From Fremontodendron californicum (lineage: Eukaryota; Streptophyta; Magnoliopsida; Malvales; Malvaceae), in contig JAULJL010000033.1 in the NCBI GenBank assembly GCA_030761205.1, forward strand, positions 5,153,501 through 5,217,500: a stretch of DNA of 64,000 nt, written 5' to 3'. The notes below the pieces were generated by a model. That model did not search any database, was not told the DNA's origin, and saw only the letters and a list, made by a program, of their open reading frames with translations. Position 1 is the first letter of the stretch, and each line of letters opens with the position of its first letter. The position numbers were made by a program, and so were the translations under genes. This document shows, one piece after another, positions 1 to 13,356 of this stretch.

Positions 1-358
1 GTTCCAAGATTATAATGAAAACCCCTTCAATTGGCACTCGGCTTAAGGTAAATACCCCCTAAATGATCATGATGCATGAGATAAAAACCAAAACAAAACA
101 GAACACGAGTTAGTACGGGGATAAAAATAATCATAACAGTGTCATAAAATAAATAGTAAAAGGTGAGGGATGTTCCTCCAAGTGTTTCTTAACTTCAGGA
201 TATCTTAACAGAAAATGGTCATGGCTTCGCCTAGGTTTACTATATGGAGTGGTATTAGGTTCTAAAAAAGGCTCCAAATTGCTTCTTACTATCGTCGGTG
301 AAGGCTAGTAAGGCACCTCGATCAAAACGGGATCAATTTGTTATAATACATTTCCCAG

Positions 359-451
359 GCTTATGCGAAGGTTAACACCTCACGAAGCGTAGGTAATTTG
401 TACCCCGGGAGTGTTTCGCTAGCTTATGCGGAGGTTATCACCTCACGAAGT
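359..451 (-). other. paired leader hairpins, element E
   Basis: Two copies of a hairpin lie 62 bp apart (359-388 and 421-451). On the minus strand each has GTG-AGGT, a four-base loop, then ACCT, one bulged pyrimidine, and CGC. An outer helix GCTT/AAGC is present in the copy at 359-388. The same design occurs in elements B and D with different stem bases. The role is unknown; a packaging or dimerisation signal is an inference. Confidence 0.55.
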
Positions 452-850
452 GTAGGAACTTCACTCCACCTAGAAGAATAGAACCCGGGTTGAAGGCTCA
501 TGTTATGCAAATGCAAGTATAGTGTGTGAGGAGGAACAACAAACCTTTCACTACAATTTTACAACCCATAATTTAAAAATACCCCAACAATGCATTATAA
601 TAAAAAACTGAATCAAATAAAAGAAAGCATTAGTCAATCAAAGAAATAATGATAATGCATAACACTTTAATAAACGAAGCATAATAATAATATGTTTGCT
701 CATTAAGAGGAAAAGAAAATTTTGTTATTTTCAAAATTCTCTTTATTTTATTTTTTTTAAAAATGGGAATTATAATTAAATACCAATTAAAATCGATCAA
801 ACCGAGACTTTTAATAAGACACGACTAACCTAGGCCTGACTCTCTAAATT

Positions 851-867
851 CCCTATTAGAGTCGCCA
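851..867 (-). other. primer-binding site, tRNA-Arg type (element E)
   Basis: The minus strand reads TGGCGACTCTAATAGGG, three bases after the LTR end. It matches the complement of a plant tRNA-Arg 3' end (TGGCGACTCTGCTGGGG, recalled) at 14 of 17 positions. This identifies 871-5490 as a 5' LTR. Confidence 0.75.
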
Positions 868-870
868 AGC

Positions 871-3800
871 TGTTGTAACCTAAAAAAAAAGTCTCATTGC
901 GAGACATTACTCGTTAAGTGTGACATTGGGGGAAATAGAGGAAAAGACGACTTAATTCCTCTTGAAATAAAATGAGGGTTTAAAAACAACCTCAAAAAAG
1001 AAATGGAGTCGCCACTAATCCTTTTTTGGCTCAATGTGATCGGCCAGCTATTAAAACCAATTTTGTAAAATATTTTAAAATTAGTTAAAACATTTTTTAA
1101 AAGCCAATTTCGAAGTCTGCGCTTTTAAACCAAAGAACTCAAAGAAGTGGGTTTGGGAGTCCGTTACGTGTGGGGAAGGATTAACACCCCCCAAAGCCCA
1201 TATAAAGCGGTACCTTATTAATCGTGTGTTATCTCGAATCTCGGTAAAAGTCGGTTTTGAAATTGGCATTTTAAAATAATTCCCATTTTAAAGAAAAATA
1301 ATCTCATTTCTAGTTGAAAATGATCCGGAATTTATTAACTCAAAATTTTCCTATATTCCCCGGCAGATTCGGCAAAACACATAAATTTTTATTTACTTAG
1401 AAAATCTCCGAATCACTCTCATTTTTGAAAGAAAGATATTTCGTTGTTAATGATAATTGATGATATCCTCCCCAGCAACCCGGCAGAGAACTCATCAATT
1501 ATTTTAACTCGGGAATAACCTTATTTTATTGAAAATCATTACCTTCATTGCATTAGATATCATTTTAAAATGATGGTTTTGAACATGAAAATCATTACTA
1601 ATGACATGGCATATGGACTAATGACATGACATGCTTGACATGGAAAAATCTAGATGACATGGCAAAAAGCACAAAATGACATTATCATAGAATATCCATG
1701 TTTACATCATAACCAAGATAACAACATGAAATTTAAATCTAAGCAATGACATTACTATGGAATTTTAATACATATAGAATTTACATGACTAAGATAGCAA
1801 AAATTAGATATCATGGAATAGGCATGGCCATGAAAAATGCAATGCATGGAAATGTAATTCTCCCGTGAAGCAAGGACATCTGTATACCTAAAAAGGTATT
1901 CGACTACCTTTGGAAGAGACCTAAGTTGGATTTTCTAATTTGGACTCGGGTATAAAAATGCAATTTTTGGTTTTAAAGAAGATGACCGAACCCCTCCCTA
2001 AAAAGGTCTAGTTTCCCTAGTTTTGAAATCCGGGTTGACCACCCTTGACCCAACTTCTATAATTTATAATTGAAATGACATGGAAATCACCATAATACAG
2101 TAACTAATGTCCCAAATCAGCCCCCTCTTAATATACTAATAAAAACAAAAAATTATTATTTCTTGAAAACAAATCTGACTCCCACAACTAGTTTTGAAAT
2201 CCGATTTTTCTACCCTTGTAGAAATTTTCAAAAAGTTCTAAAAAAATTAGGGCAGACCTATAACATGTTGATCTACATGGAAAAAAATAATCTTAATTTT
2301 TGGAGTAAGGGAACCAAGACCAAAATTTTACCAAAGTCAGAACAGTGAGTTAAAACTGCTATGTCAAAAGCCATTTTTTCAGCCATGATAAAAAAAATCT
2401 AAAAATCGTGAAAAAAATACCATGGCATCCCCTAAATGACTACTGCATGTGGTGAAAAAATCATATTATTTTGATCATGGATGAGTAGTGAAATAAAATC
2501 ACAAAGTAAGAATACCCAATCTAAACTATTAATTTTCCACAAGCATGCTCAAGAGAGCTTGGCTTTGAGCCATTGATTGGCTTAAGTCAAAAATCAAGTG
2601 GGGAATGTAGAGATGCATGAACAAACAACAAGATAAATGCATGAAATAAGTGGCATGACATATGCATGACCTAGGTTCTAAGTGGCATAGCAAAATAACC
2701 TAGAATGCTAAATGACATGGAAAATTGACATGGCACATGAAAATAATCTAATGTCTACATGACATGGAAAATGACATGTCATATGAAAGATGACCTAATA
2801 TCTAAATAACATGGAAAATGACATGGCATAATGATATGACATAATAAAAATGACCTAAATGCCTAAATGACATAGAAAATGACATGGCACGTGAAAATAA
2901 CCTAAATGCCTAAATGACATAGAAAATGACATGGCATGCAAAATAATATGGCATATGAAAATGGCATGCAAAAAGATTTTGCATATGAAAATGACCTAAA
3001 ATCTAAATGGCATGGAAAATGACATGGCATGTGACCGAGCTAAATGACATGGCCGAATGAGCATGGAGACATCATGATGGCCGAATGACCTAGGTAGCAA
3101 TATGGATGCATGGCATAAAAAAATGACATAGACTCTATGATGCAAAACATAGTATAGCAAGGATGCTAAATGACATAGCCACAAGATGCAAAGGCATGGA
3201 TGACTTGGTATGAACAAAATAGTATAGAAAGAATACACAAGAAAATAAAATAAAAAAAATAGCAAGTTAAAGCAAGCAAATAAAGAAAATAGAGGTGAGC
3301 TCCATGGTTGGTGCCTCGGACATAGTCCCCCCTAACCATTATCTCTTGATTTTCATCAAGGTCATGAAGCCTTTCCACCTCTTTATTTTTGTTTATTTTT
3401 GAAAACTAAACCATCAAAGAAATCTATCCTACCCTAACCAACATAGAAAAGAAAGAAAAAGGAACATGGAAAGGAAAGGAAAGAAAGGAAAAGAAAAATG
3501 CAAGAGAGTAGTGCCAATGGCTACCTTCAAAGCTTTCTCAAGCTAGCTTTCTCTTCAAAAAAAATTCTCTTCCTTTTTTCTGCTGCCTATGCTCTCTAAA
3601 AGATGACTAACTAACTAAAAAATGAAGACCCCCCTCTCCTCTTCTTATGCTAGCCAAATGCCCCATAGATGTGCTCATATTTTTTTTTTTAAAATCTAAG
3701 ACATGTGGCATCATCACATGGTATACTAGCTAAAGAAAATAAAAATGCAATCTTGCAACTTCATCTTGGCCATTGATCATAAATTCCTCTCCAAGTGTCT

Positions 3801-5490
3801 GAGCTGGCCGACCAAGGGGGATAAGGATGTGCTCATTTCTCTTCAAAATATCTAGGCCACTTGGCATGATCACAAAGGAACTAACCAAAGATTAAAAATG
3901 TCTTCTTGCAACTCAATCCTGGCCATTGAATTAAAATGGATCAAATCTCACCCTTCATTCCTCATGAGCTGGCTAAATGGCCTAGAATGTTCCAGCAACT
4001 TCCTCCTTTTTTAATTTGCAAAATGGAGCTTTTCGATTTTTTCGTAAAATTGTATTTTAGCCCCCAAAATTAATTTAATTGCAAATGGATCCCAATTCTA
4101 AAATTTTCTTTCCCAATTCATCCCATCCAATAGAAAACTCAATTCTGGAGGTTTTCAAATTTTTCCAAGCTCATTCTCTATTTTTTTCGGACTTTTCTCA
4201 AAATTTTCGGTTTAGTGCCTCCAAAACTTTGTTTTTTTTTTTCAAATGAGCTCCGATTCCGGATTTTTCTTCTCCAATGCCTTCCAAAAAATATAAAACT
4301 CAGATCTGGAAGTTTTCATATTTTTTCAAGCCCGTTTCTTATTTTTCCCCGAATTTACTTTTGGAATTTTGAGTTAGTGCACCCAAACTTTACCTTTTTT
4401 CATTTTAGCTCTGAATCCGGATTTTTCTTCTCCAGCACCATCCAAAAAATAGAAAATTAAGATATGAAAGTTTTCATAATTTTTTGAGCTCAGATTCTAT
4501 TTTTCTCAAAATTTTCTTTTGGAATTTTGGGTTAGTGCACCCGAACTTTGCCTTTTTCGTTTGAGCTCCGAATCCAGATTTTTCTTCTCCAACATCTTCC
4601 AAAAAACATAAAATTAAGATCTGGAAGTTTTCATAATTTTTTGAGCTCGGATTCTATTTTTCCTGAATTTTCCAAGTTTGCCTTTTAACCCTCGAAACCT
4701 CAGTTTTACTCAAAACGGGTTCAATTTTCGGATTTTATTTCTCCACTGCCTTTGTTATATATTGAATTGGAGTTGGTCCAAAAATGCCCAATTTTTACAA
4801 TCGAATTCCCCTCCGATTTTGTTTCCCCTTTTCAGCCCCAAGAATTTTTCCATTTTTTCGTTTTTCCTCTAACTGGCTCGTCCTTGGGATCCACTTCTAA
4901 CTGGGGTTTGGGATATTTTTGTTGAGTTATCCTTTATCAACTGGGGGCTTCAATTTCACCGAATCGGGTAATTTCTACAGTTTTCCCAAATCTGTGAATT
5001 TCTTATTTATTGATTAAATCCTTATTTTCCTTTTTCCGTCAAACCAATTATTCTTTCAACTCCGCGTCAAAATTGGACCTTCGAATATTCGTAGTTACTG
5101 ATGTTATTCCATTTGGGACCTCCAATTTCGTCCAATTTGATTGTTTTCGCACTTTTTCCCAAATTTGTGCAATTAGGTATTCCTTTTCACTGAATTTCTG
5201 CAACCCGTCTTCCGAACTAGATCTTTCCCTGTAGACATCGAATTATCAAAATACTTTCACCATTGTTCAATTCAACTTTGAATCTTGATTTTGACTGAGG
5301 GTTGACTTTTTCAATGGTTGAATTTGGAGTTGACTTTTTGAGATTGACTTTTTGAGGTTGAATTTTTTTGTTGACCCCAAAAATGAAGTCGTGGAGACCC
5401 ATTTGTGGGATGGTGGAAGTCTGTCTGCATTTTGAGAAGTTGAAAAGAGAATTTGCCCGGTTTAGCCCTCAACAAAATTAGGTGTCTACA
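871..5490 (-). repeat. 5' LTR of element E (Ty3/gypsy, Tat/Ogre-like)
   Basis: On the minus strand the LTR starts TGTAGACACCTAATTTTG at 5490 and ends ...GGTTACAACA at 871, giving TG...CA ends and 4,620 bp. It is collinear with the plus-strand LTRs at 10290, 25900, 34327 and 54008: the repeated GTCAA block, the 'catgcat'-rich block, imperfect 'gacatgg' arrays, and the conserved GTTAATCCTTCCCCACAC segment near 1170-1200. The right edge cuts a gag reading frame, so the element inserted into gag of element A. The second target-site copy lies outside the window. Confidence 0.85.
5290..5376 (+). promoter_or_regulatory. W-box-like cluster in LTR of E
   Basis: Five TTGAC cores (most TTGACT) occur in about 87 bp, roughly 115-200 bp inside the start of the minus-strand LTR. 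The same cluster, as AAAGTCAAC repeats, is in every other LTR start here. WRKY binding is a family-knowledge inference. Confidence 0.45.
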
Positions 5491-6603
5491 AGTCTTATAG
5501 AGGAAAGACTCCGGGCTGTTGAGGGGATGGATTTCTATGGCTCCATGGATGCTGTTGGGCTTTGCTTGGTGCCCGATGTAATCATTCTGCCAAAGTTCAA
5601 GACTCTAGATTTTGAGAAATATGATGGGACTGAAAGCCCGATAACCCATATCACAATGTATTATAGAAAGATGGTTGCTTACACACGTGATGACAAGTTG
5701 CTGATACATGTCTTCCAAGATAGTCTCACGGGGTCCGCTACAAGATGGTATGTCCATTTGAATAGAAACCGCATCCTTTCATGGAATGAGCTGGCAAGGG
5801 CATTTATAGTGCAGTACAGGCATATTGTTGATATGGCTCCAGACCGTTTAACCTTACAGAATATGGAGAAAAAAGATACTGAAAGCTTTAAAGAGTATGC
5901 CCAGAGATAGAGGGATATTACTGCCGAAGTCCAACCACCTTTCACAAAAAAAAAAAAAAACTACAGTATTGTTTGTTTGTACCCTTAAAGCACTCTACTA
6001 TGAAAGGATGATTGGAAATGCCATCAATAATTTTGCAGACATGGTAATCTCTGGGGAGATAATAGAAAATGCTATAAAAAGTGGGAAGATTGAAGCCGGG
6101 GAAACATCTAATGGAAAGAAAAATGGGCATCTAAAAAGAATGAAGGAGATGTCCAAGCTGTGACTTATGGAAGACAACAAGTAAGAGGTGTCTCCCCATA
6201 CTATCCATACCTGGTGTACCACCCTTATCCATCAACACCATCAACCTTCCAACCAAAATTTTACCCCCAAACACCTATTCCTATGTCTGGCCCTACAGCT
6301 AGACCCTTAGCTCAACCTAGACCCTTAATGGTAATCAGAGAGGACCTCGAAATAATTGAGAGAGAACCCGTATTGACCCAATTCCGATGTCTTACACTGA
6401 TTTATTCCCACGTCTCATTGAAAATCAACTTGTTGCACTTGTTCATAGAACCGTTGAATCCTCCTTTCCATGAGTGGTATGATGCCGATGCTCGATGTGA
6501 ATATCATTTTGGGAATATCGATCATTCTACAGAAACATGCCTGGCTTTTAAATATAAGGTGCAAAGTTTGATCAATGCAGACCTGTTGAATTTTGACAAG
6601 TAA
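5491..6603 (+). pseudogene. gag: gag pseudogene of element A (3' part)
   Basis: This is the C-terminal part of a Tat/Ogre gag; its 5' part is cut off by the insertion of E at 5490/5491. The retrotransposon gag domain is clear: ILPKFKTLDFEKYDGTESP, then DKLLIHVFQDSLTGSATRWY, ending in RLTLQNMEKKDTESFKEYAQ. A TAG stop (5908-5910) follows. After it, a run of 14 A at 5947-5960 probably slipped the frame. A proline/tyrosine-rich linker and a zinc-knuckle-like CEYHFGNIDHSTETC (6496-6540) follow; the usual G before the histidine is D. The frame changes at least once more inside the linker (about 6380-6460). Gag packages element RNA into virus-like particles; this copy is dead. Confidence 0.85.
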
Positions 6604-8041
6604 GGAGAATCAAATGTTAGTGTTGGCCCATCTACACAGGGGCATAAAAGTGATGAGGCTTAGAATGAAGGATTGAGGTATTGATTATCCTTGAACTCTT
6701 TTTCTTTTGAAGTAATGTAGGTGGATCCTTTTATGTTTAGACTTAATATATTTTTATCATTTCAATGAATTGACAAGTTTGATGGATTTTCATTCCCTCT
6801 TTCATTTATTCTTTCTTCCTTTGCTTTTATATATTTTGCTTATCCTTTCAATTTCACCCACTTTCAAGTTTCCAAGTAATGAATGAGATGACAGTCATGG
6901 CAATAATTTGAGATTCAATTTTGAAAGTTATAGCCGAATTGGTGAACTTGAACATATATGCCCATACTTTGTCATTTGATTTGTTGAGATTACTATGGTA
7001 AAAAGGAAGATGAAAGTTGGTATGCAGTTTTGGCATGATTGGGTAGAAAATTAGCGGAATTGCTTCACAAGTATGATTAATTGCTGTAAAACTATCTCAC
7101 AACTATGTGGATTTCTTATGGTGAATTTTTACAAGCTTGTCGTTTTCTCAATAAATTTTTTTATAGGAGAATATTCACATTTGAGATGATAAATGGCCGT
7201 CTTTCTTTTATCCTTCACATAAAGAGATCATCCATTTGCTATCCATTTTGAGCCATTGAAATTCTTTAAAAATAAAAAATAAAAAAACCCAACCAAGGAT
7301 CACCCTCCACCCTAGGGGGCAAAGTTTAGAAAGAAATCTCTTTACAAAAAGAAAGCAAAGTTGTATGAGATTTTTGGGGCAAAGAAAGTTCCCCTTATTG
7401 TGAAACAAAAATTATAAGTGAATGTTGATGAAAAAGTGAATGATGATGGAGAAAAAGTGTGTGATGAAATATATATAAAAAAAAAAGGTGATTGATGAAA
7501 AAACTGAAAAACGAAAAAAAGAAGTGATGACAAATGATGATGGAAAATGATGAAAAAAGAGCAAATGTGAAGGCCGATGTTTCAAAGAAATGATTCTTGG
7601 TTTGCAACCCTTAAACACATGTTTGAGCCTATTTTATCATTTTCTTTCATTTCCCCAAACCCGGGCCTATATTACGTACCTAGAAAAGTCAATTTTGATC
7701 AAATGTGAATGTTTGAATTGGAAAACATATATTGAATTGAGACATGCTTGTGGTATCATCAAAGGACAATGAAACTTATATGCTTGAAGACAGCTCCAAA
7801 GAAGAAAGGAAAGGCTAGTAACACTTTGATATGCTCAATGGCCTCCAAAAGGATTGAGACGAACACATGATGAGAAAATTTCGTTCTTGATACTTGGAGA
7901 ATGAGAACTAGTTGTGAAAAAACTTCTCTTGAATCGCATGGTCATTGGAGAGAGTAGACATTTATTTGAGGAGTTCTTATGAAGTGAAAGAAGATGAATG
8001 AATATGATTTGCTAAACACTCGAGGGAATGTTTCCTTTGAA

Positions 8042-8160
8042 AAAATAATAAAAAAATGAAAAAAGAAAAAAAAAAGAAAAAAGAAAAAAGAAAAAAGAGC
8101 AAAAGAGAAAAGAGAAAAGAGAAAAGAGAAAAGAGAAAAGAGAAAAGGAAAAGAAAAAGG
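8042..8160 (+). repeat. GA-rich simple repeat
   Basis: A nearly pure A/G stretch of about 120 bp includes repeated 'agagaaa' units around 8100-8150. It lies in the 3' UTR of element A. Confidence 0.9.
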
Positions 8161-9084
8161 TAGTTTGAGTCATAGGGGGTATTCCTGAAAGGGCAACTTA
8201 GGTATAATAAAAGTAAGTGTTGTTTAAAGACTTCGTTGGGGGCATGGTTTGGTCTGATACAGCTCAGTAAGATCAGAGATACCGACTAGATTGATTTTTG
8301 AAAAAGAATCATGGATTAATTTGTTCAAGATTGTCAAAATATTCATTATTTGGGAATATTGATATCACATCCAAATATCCTTGGGATAATTCTTTGATTT
8401 GCCTATTATCTGACAAATTTGTTATTTTCCCTTTAATGATAAAGACCTTTTTTCTTTGATTCGTTTTGTTCATCGCCATTCTTTGTTGCCAACTTTGAGT
8501 ACCCATACTTGAATAGAGGAAATGTTGATGTGTTGCATTTGTTATGGAATTGGAATGATGATTGATAAGTTGAAATACTGAACATAAAAGATTCATGCAT
8601 TATTTTGAAAACGAATTTAAGGATGATATTCTGGGGCAAAAGGAAAGAATGATGAGAACCAGAAGGGTTTGAAATATAGACATGTGAGACTTCTAAGTTT
8701 AAAATGTACATTTTGGGGAATAGACAGATGGTGCATTTGAGATTGAATAAGATCGGCAAAGGTCTAGTCCAATGGATGAAACTTGTTAGCCAGTTCTAAG
8801 TTACATGTTTGGAAAATGATAAGAAGATGAAAATAATGAGCTTGAGAACCATTTTGTTACCACGATTGGATATGATGAATTTCATGCATTGCATTCATGA
8901 CATTCGTTTCATGAATTGCATTACATGACATTCATGGCATGCATTTAACATATAAGAAAGATTTTTAGGTTCGATTTTTTAATTTTGAGATTAAACTTTT
9001 CTAAAATGAAAATTTTGTTTCCTCAGTTGAGGAAAATTCTTTTAAATTTTGCACCTTGATTGAGGAGATGGGTTTAGACCTTAG

Positions 9085-9735
9085 TTAAGTGAGAATCCTT
9101 AGTTCTAGTGAGAATCCTTAATTTAAGTCAGAATCCTTATTTTAGTGAGAATCCTTATTTTAGTGTGAATCCTTAATTTAGTGAAAGTCCTTAATTTAGT
9201 GAGAATCCTTATTTTAGTCAGAATCCTTAATTTAGTGTGGATCCTTAGTTTAGTGAGAATCCTTAGTTTAATGTGGATCCTTAGTTTAGTTAGAATCCTT
9301 ATTTTGGTGCGAATCCTTAGTTTTAGTGAGAATCCTTAGTTTTAGTGAGAATCCTTATTTTGGTACGAATCCTGTAGTTTAGTTGTGAATCCTTTATTTT
9401 TCAAAGTTATTATTTAGGTGTGAACCCTATAAAAGTTCATGTGTGAATCATTTATTTTTAAAAGTTTATGTGTGAATCTTATATTTTAATAAGTTTTGTA
9501 TGGAGCTTTTATTTTTTTAAAAAAGTTATAGTTTAGGTGTGAATCTTTTATTTTAAAAGTTTAAGTTGTGAATCCTTTATTTTAAGAGTTATTGAATCTT
9601 TTACTTTTAAAAGTTTTTTTTAAGTGTTGAATCTTTTATTTTTAAGAGTTATTTTTAAGTTGTGAATCCTTTGTTTTCAAGTTATTTTACGGTGAATCCT
9701 TTGTTGTTATTTCTTTAAGTTGAGAATTCTTTATA
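9085..9735 (+). repeat. 3' UTR minisatellite of element A
   Basis: There are many imperfect units of about 18-22 bp around GTGAGAATCCTTAGTTTA. They are most regular at 9085-9390 and degenerate to 'gtgaatcctttattttaa' units up to 9735. They end about 125 bp before the polypurine tract. The unit is unrelated to those of B and D. Confidence 0.85.
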
Positions 9736-9859
9736 CTGTAAATTTTTAAATTTGAAAGGTCCAAAGTTGGTCTGTTTTTTTGAATGATTTGGTATGAATG
9801 AGGGGTGTCTACGTCTTTCTACATCCCTTGATTCTCAGGAATGTGCAAAGAGGGGCAAC

Positions 9860-10289
9860 TGTAGACACCTGTTCTATCCGGGTATTTCAATTTGGGCCTC
9901 AAACCATCTTTTGGTTTCAATTGCTGGGCATGAATTAAAATTTTTGGGCTTCTAAGTGCTTGAAAACCTAACTGACATGCAAATATTCATATTGGTTTTT
10001 ATTTATTTTTTTGATATTTTCGGATTGTTCTTAACTTCCTATTGTATATTATCTATTGTTTATTTTTATTTAAAAAATCATATTAAATTAAAAGAAGTTT
10101 TAGTTGACAAGGATTTTACAACCAGAATTGATTCAAATCAGAATTGAGTTTGAGCATGATAAGTGAAATGAAAGATTAAGTTTGAAACCATTTAAAACTC
10201 TACCAAAATTTATTATAAAAATCTATCAACAGGAAACATATTGGGGACCTGGATCACAATCTAAGAGAAATCTCGAGACACAATAACAC
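9860..10289 (+). repeat. 3' LTR of element A, left fragment
   Basis: It starts TGTAGACACCTGTTCTATCC directly after AGAGGGGCAAC, the same polypurine/LTR arrangement as D at 53996-54008. Beyond the first ten bases it differs from the other LTRs, so A belongs to another LTR subfamily. It is cut by element B at 10290, and the remainder lies at 33635-34326. Confidence 0.65.
10285..10289. other. target-site duplication of element B (left copy)
   Basis: AACAC precedes TGTAGACACC. The identical AACAC follows the LTR end at 33630-33634. Confidence 0.85.
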
Positions 10290-10423
10290 TGTAGACACCT
10301 AATTTTGTCCGGACCACTAAATCAGGTATGTTTTCTTCCTAAATTGATGTTTCAGAATGCAAAAAGAGTTTTCTCATCCTGCAGGTGGTACTCCGTGACT
10401 TAGTTTAAGAAAGCAGACATAAA

Positions 10424-10507
10424 AAGTCAAACTTGAAAAAGTCAACCCCAAAAAAGTCAACCCCAAAAAAGTCAACCTCAAAAAGTCAACTACTAAAAAA
10501 GTCAACC
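10424..10507 (+). promoter_or_regulatory. W-box-like cluster in 5' LTR of B
   Basis: Six AAAGTCAA motifs (minus strand TTGACTTT) lie within 84 bp, spaced about 15 bp apart. TTGAC(C/T) is the known core bound by WRKY factors. Regulation of this element by WRKY proteins is inferred. Confidence 0.5.
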
Positions 10508-13356
10508 CACTTTCAAAATCAAGATTTGAAGTTCAATTGAAAAATGGTGAAAGAATTTTGATAATTCGAGGTCTACATTGAAAGATATGGAGTTCGAAAG
10601 TTGGTTTACGAAGATTCAGTAGAAAGGAAACCTTAGTTTGGAAAATTTGAGGAAAAGTGCTTAAATGATCAAATTGGTCGGAATTGAAGGTTCCAAATGA
10701 AAGATAAGCACTGACTACGGGTAATGGAGAAGCTACTTGGAAGAAAAATTAAAGGAAAAGTCAATTCGGAAGAAAACCAAGAATTAGGGTTTTTAGTGGA
10801 TTTTGGTGAAATTAGGAAAAATTGCAGAAATGGCCTGATTCGGTAAAATTAAAACCCTAATCGATAAGGTGTGATTAAACAAGGATAGCCCAAGGCTCAG
10901 TTTGAAGAAATTTCGAGAAAATAGCCGATTGGAGGAAAAACGAAAAAAGAGGAAACTCCAGATAGTAAAAAAAGGAAAAATCAAATCAGAGGGGAATTTG
11001 ATCATAAAATTTGTGTGTTTTCGGACCAACTCCAATTCAATATATGAGAAAGGCCCAAGAAAGGAAAATATAAAAATCGGACTTGTTTTGAGCAAAATCG
11101 GGCTTCGGAGGCAAAAAGTCAAATTTGGAAAATTTGGGAAAAATAGCAAATGAACTCCAAAATTTCTAAAAATTTGTAGATCACATTCTTAAATCATTTC
11201 AAAGAGATTGGCGAAGAAAAATCTTGATTCGGAGTTCGTTTGCAAAATGGCCAAATCTCAGGCCCACTATGCAGAAATTCAAAGAGATAAATCTCGAAAA
11301 AATAGCAAATGAGTTTCAAAAATTCTGAAAATTTGTAGATCTCATTCTTAAATTATTTGGAAGAGATTGGCTAATGAAAATCTAGATTCGGAGTTCATTT
11401 GCAAAATGGCCAAATCCCGAGCCCACTATGCAAAAATTCAAGCAGATAAATCCCGAAAAAATAGCAAATGAGTTCCAAAAATTATGAAAACTTCCAGATC
11501 ACACTTTTAAATGATTTGGAAGTGATCGATGAAGAAAAATCTAGATTCGAAGCTCGTTTAAAAATGGTTAAAGTTCGAGTACACAAAAGGGCAATTTTAG
11601 AAAAAACAAGTCCAAAAAAAATAGCAAATGGACTCGAAATTTTTTGAAAACTTCCAGAATTCAATTTTTAATTATTTTGGAAGTATTGAAAGAAGAAAAT
11701 TTGAATTTGGAGTCTGTTTACTATTTATTTAGGTTCGGGGGTCAAAAAGGTCATTTTATTGAAAAAACCAAAAAGGGCTTTTCTTGTAATGGAATTGGGC
11801 TGGATTTTAAGAGGGCAATCAGCCAAGCCCATGATGGAGATTAATTTTGCTGAGCCATTTCATCTAAGGGCCAAGAGATAAGAGGAAGATAGTTATTTTT
11901 GTGATCCAGCCTTTGAATTTGCAACACATGGACCAACAATTGGAGAGGGATGATGTCATACTTATGATCCTATCTATGACATCATCTTCATGACATCATA
12001 TATTAAAGGGCTGATTATTCCTATCTAATGGTGGGATTTCTACATAGAAAGCATCTTTGATCAAATATCATTGGATGAAAATTGGTAGGAAAAATTCTAG
12101 AACCTACAACACCTTTCTAAGGCTATTTGGCCAAGTTATTGGGGGAGGGGACTCATTTCATTTTTTCACAAGCTTGAAAGGCTGAAAAGAGGCAGTAGCT
12201 AAGGAGAAGAGGAGAAAAAAGAAAGGAAAAGAGAGGAAAAAAAAAATAGAAGGAAAAAAAAGGTTTTGGCTTTTTTTTTTTTATTTGGAAAGCTAGAGCA
12301 AGGTAGCTATGTTCTTTCATGATTTTTTTTCATACTTTGTTGACATGATTTTGCTATTTTGATTGTTATTTTATTCTCTTTTTAAATAAATTTGTATTTA
12401 AAATAAGTTCTAAGGAGCTTCTACTTTGTTTTTTAAAAGAAATCAAGAAAAGCAAGTTTTTCTCTATTTCTTTTCATGTTGGCCGAATGGTTGGGTTTTG
12501 TTAAATGATTTTGTGTTTGATTTTACTCATTTAATTTGTTGTGGTAGGTTAGCTTTCTTGTGTTAGATTATATTACTTGTGTTAGATTAGCTTGATTGTG
12601 GTAGGTTAGCTTGATTGTGGTAGCTTAGTTCTAGACCATGCCACGTGTTTGTGAAAATGCCATGTTAGAATACCATGTGACCATTCGGCCTCCTCCATTT
12701 CCTATGCTTTGCATGTGTATTTTCATCTTATTTAGGTGATTTGTGTGTTTTGATTTAGTTTTCCATGTGTTTGTGTTAATGCCTTGCTACATTTCTCCAT
12801 ATAGAATTAGTGGCCTTTCAGCCTCTTCATGTACTCCTTGCCTTGTGTGTGCATTTGCATTTTGTTTAAGTACCATGCTTTGCATTATTATGCCATGAGA
12901 TTGAGTGGTAGTTTCTGTTTGTTCATGCATTAGTATTAGGTTTATTGGTCACTAAATGTTCATGACATTTCCATGGATTCTCATGACATTAAAGGTCTAG
13001 AATCATATTGGTATTGCCATGCATACTCCCATGCATATAAAGTCTAGAATCATACTGGTATTGCCATGCATTTGCTTTGCTATTTAGGTCTTAGGTCACT
13101 TTGTATTGCCATGCATTTCATATCACTTTAGGTCTAAGTCTCATTTGCATTATTATGCATCTCATGCATACTTAGGTTAGGTTACATTTATTGCCATGCA
13201 AGTTTGTAAGGTCTAGGCCATATTATGTATACCATGCATTTCCCACATCATTTAGGTTTTAAATCATGCATTTCATACATTCAATTGGCTGTATATTCAT
13301 GCATCTCATGTCATGCCACATGATTTATGACTTAGACCAATCAATGGCTCAAAGTC

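Larger units (their letters stand above)
1..870 (-). mobile_element. 5' leader of minus-strand Tat/Ogre-like element E (partial)
   Basis: Read on the minus strand, this is the untranslated leader just after a 5' LTR. It matches in order the leaders of element B (15497-16250) and element D (42218-42990): the block after the primer-binding site, a twice-repeated 'cgtgattaac' type module (here at 359-388 and 421-451), and the block ending in 'gaagccatgacc'. The element continues off the left edge, so ORF1, gag and pol are not visible. No coding potential is seen here. Confidence 0.8.
6604..9859 (+). other. 3' UTR of element A
   Basis: Non-coding. The segment 7230-7320 (ending AGGGGGCAAAG) and the segment 7590-7720 (starting ATGATTCTTGG) match 3' UTR blocks of B (21040-21120, 21354-21470) and D (51390-51480, 51626-51745). 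A GA-rich tract lies at 8045-8160 and a minisatellite at 9085-9735. The rest, 6604-7200 and 8170-9080, shows no recognisable gene. Confidence 0.65.
5491..10289 (+). mobile_element. element A remnant (non-autonomous Tat/Ogre-like, host of the nest)
   Basis: This is the oldest layer visible. It holds the gag 3' part, then directly a 3' UTR with blocks shared with B and D, an AGGGGCAAC polypurine tract at 9851-9859, and the start of a 3' LTR at 9860. No protease, RT or integrase is present, so pol was lost before or after insertion. It is interrupted by E on the left and by B at 10290. Its LTR resumes at 33635. Confidence 0.75.

Noticed and set aside
8309..8759. Two overlapping minus-strand frames of about 100 residues
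   Set aside because: 3' UTR of element A, with no motif and no match in the UTRs of B or D.
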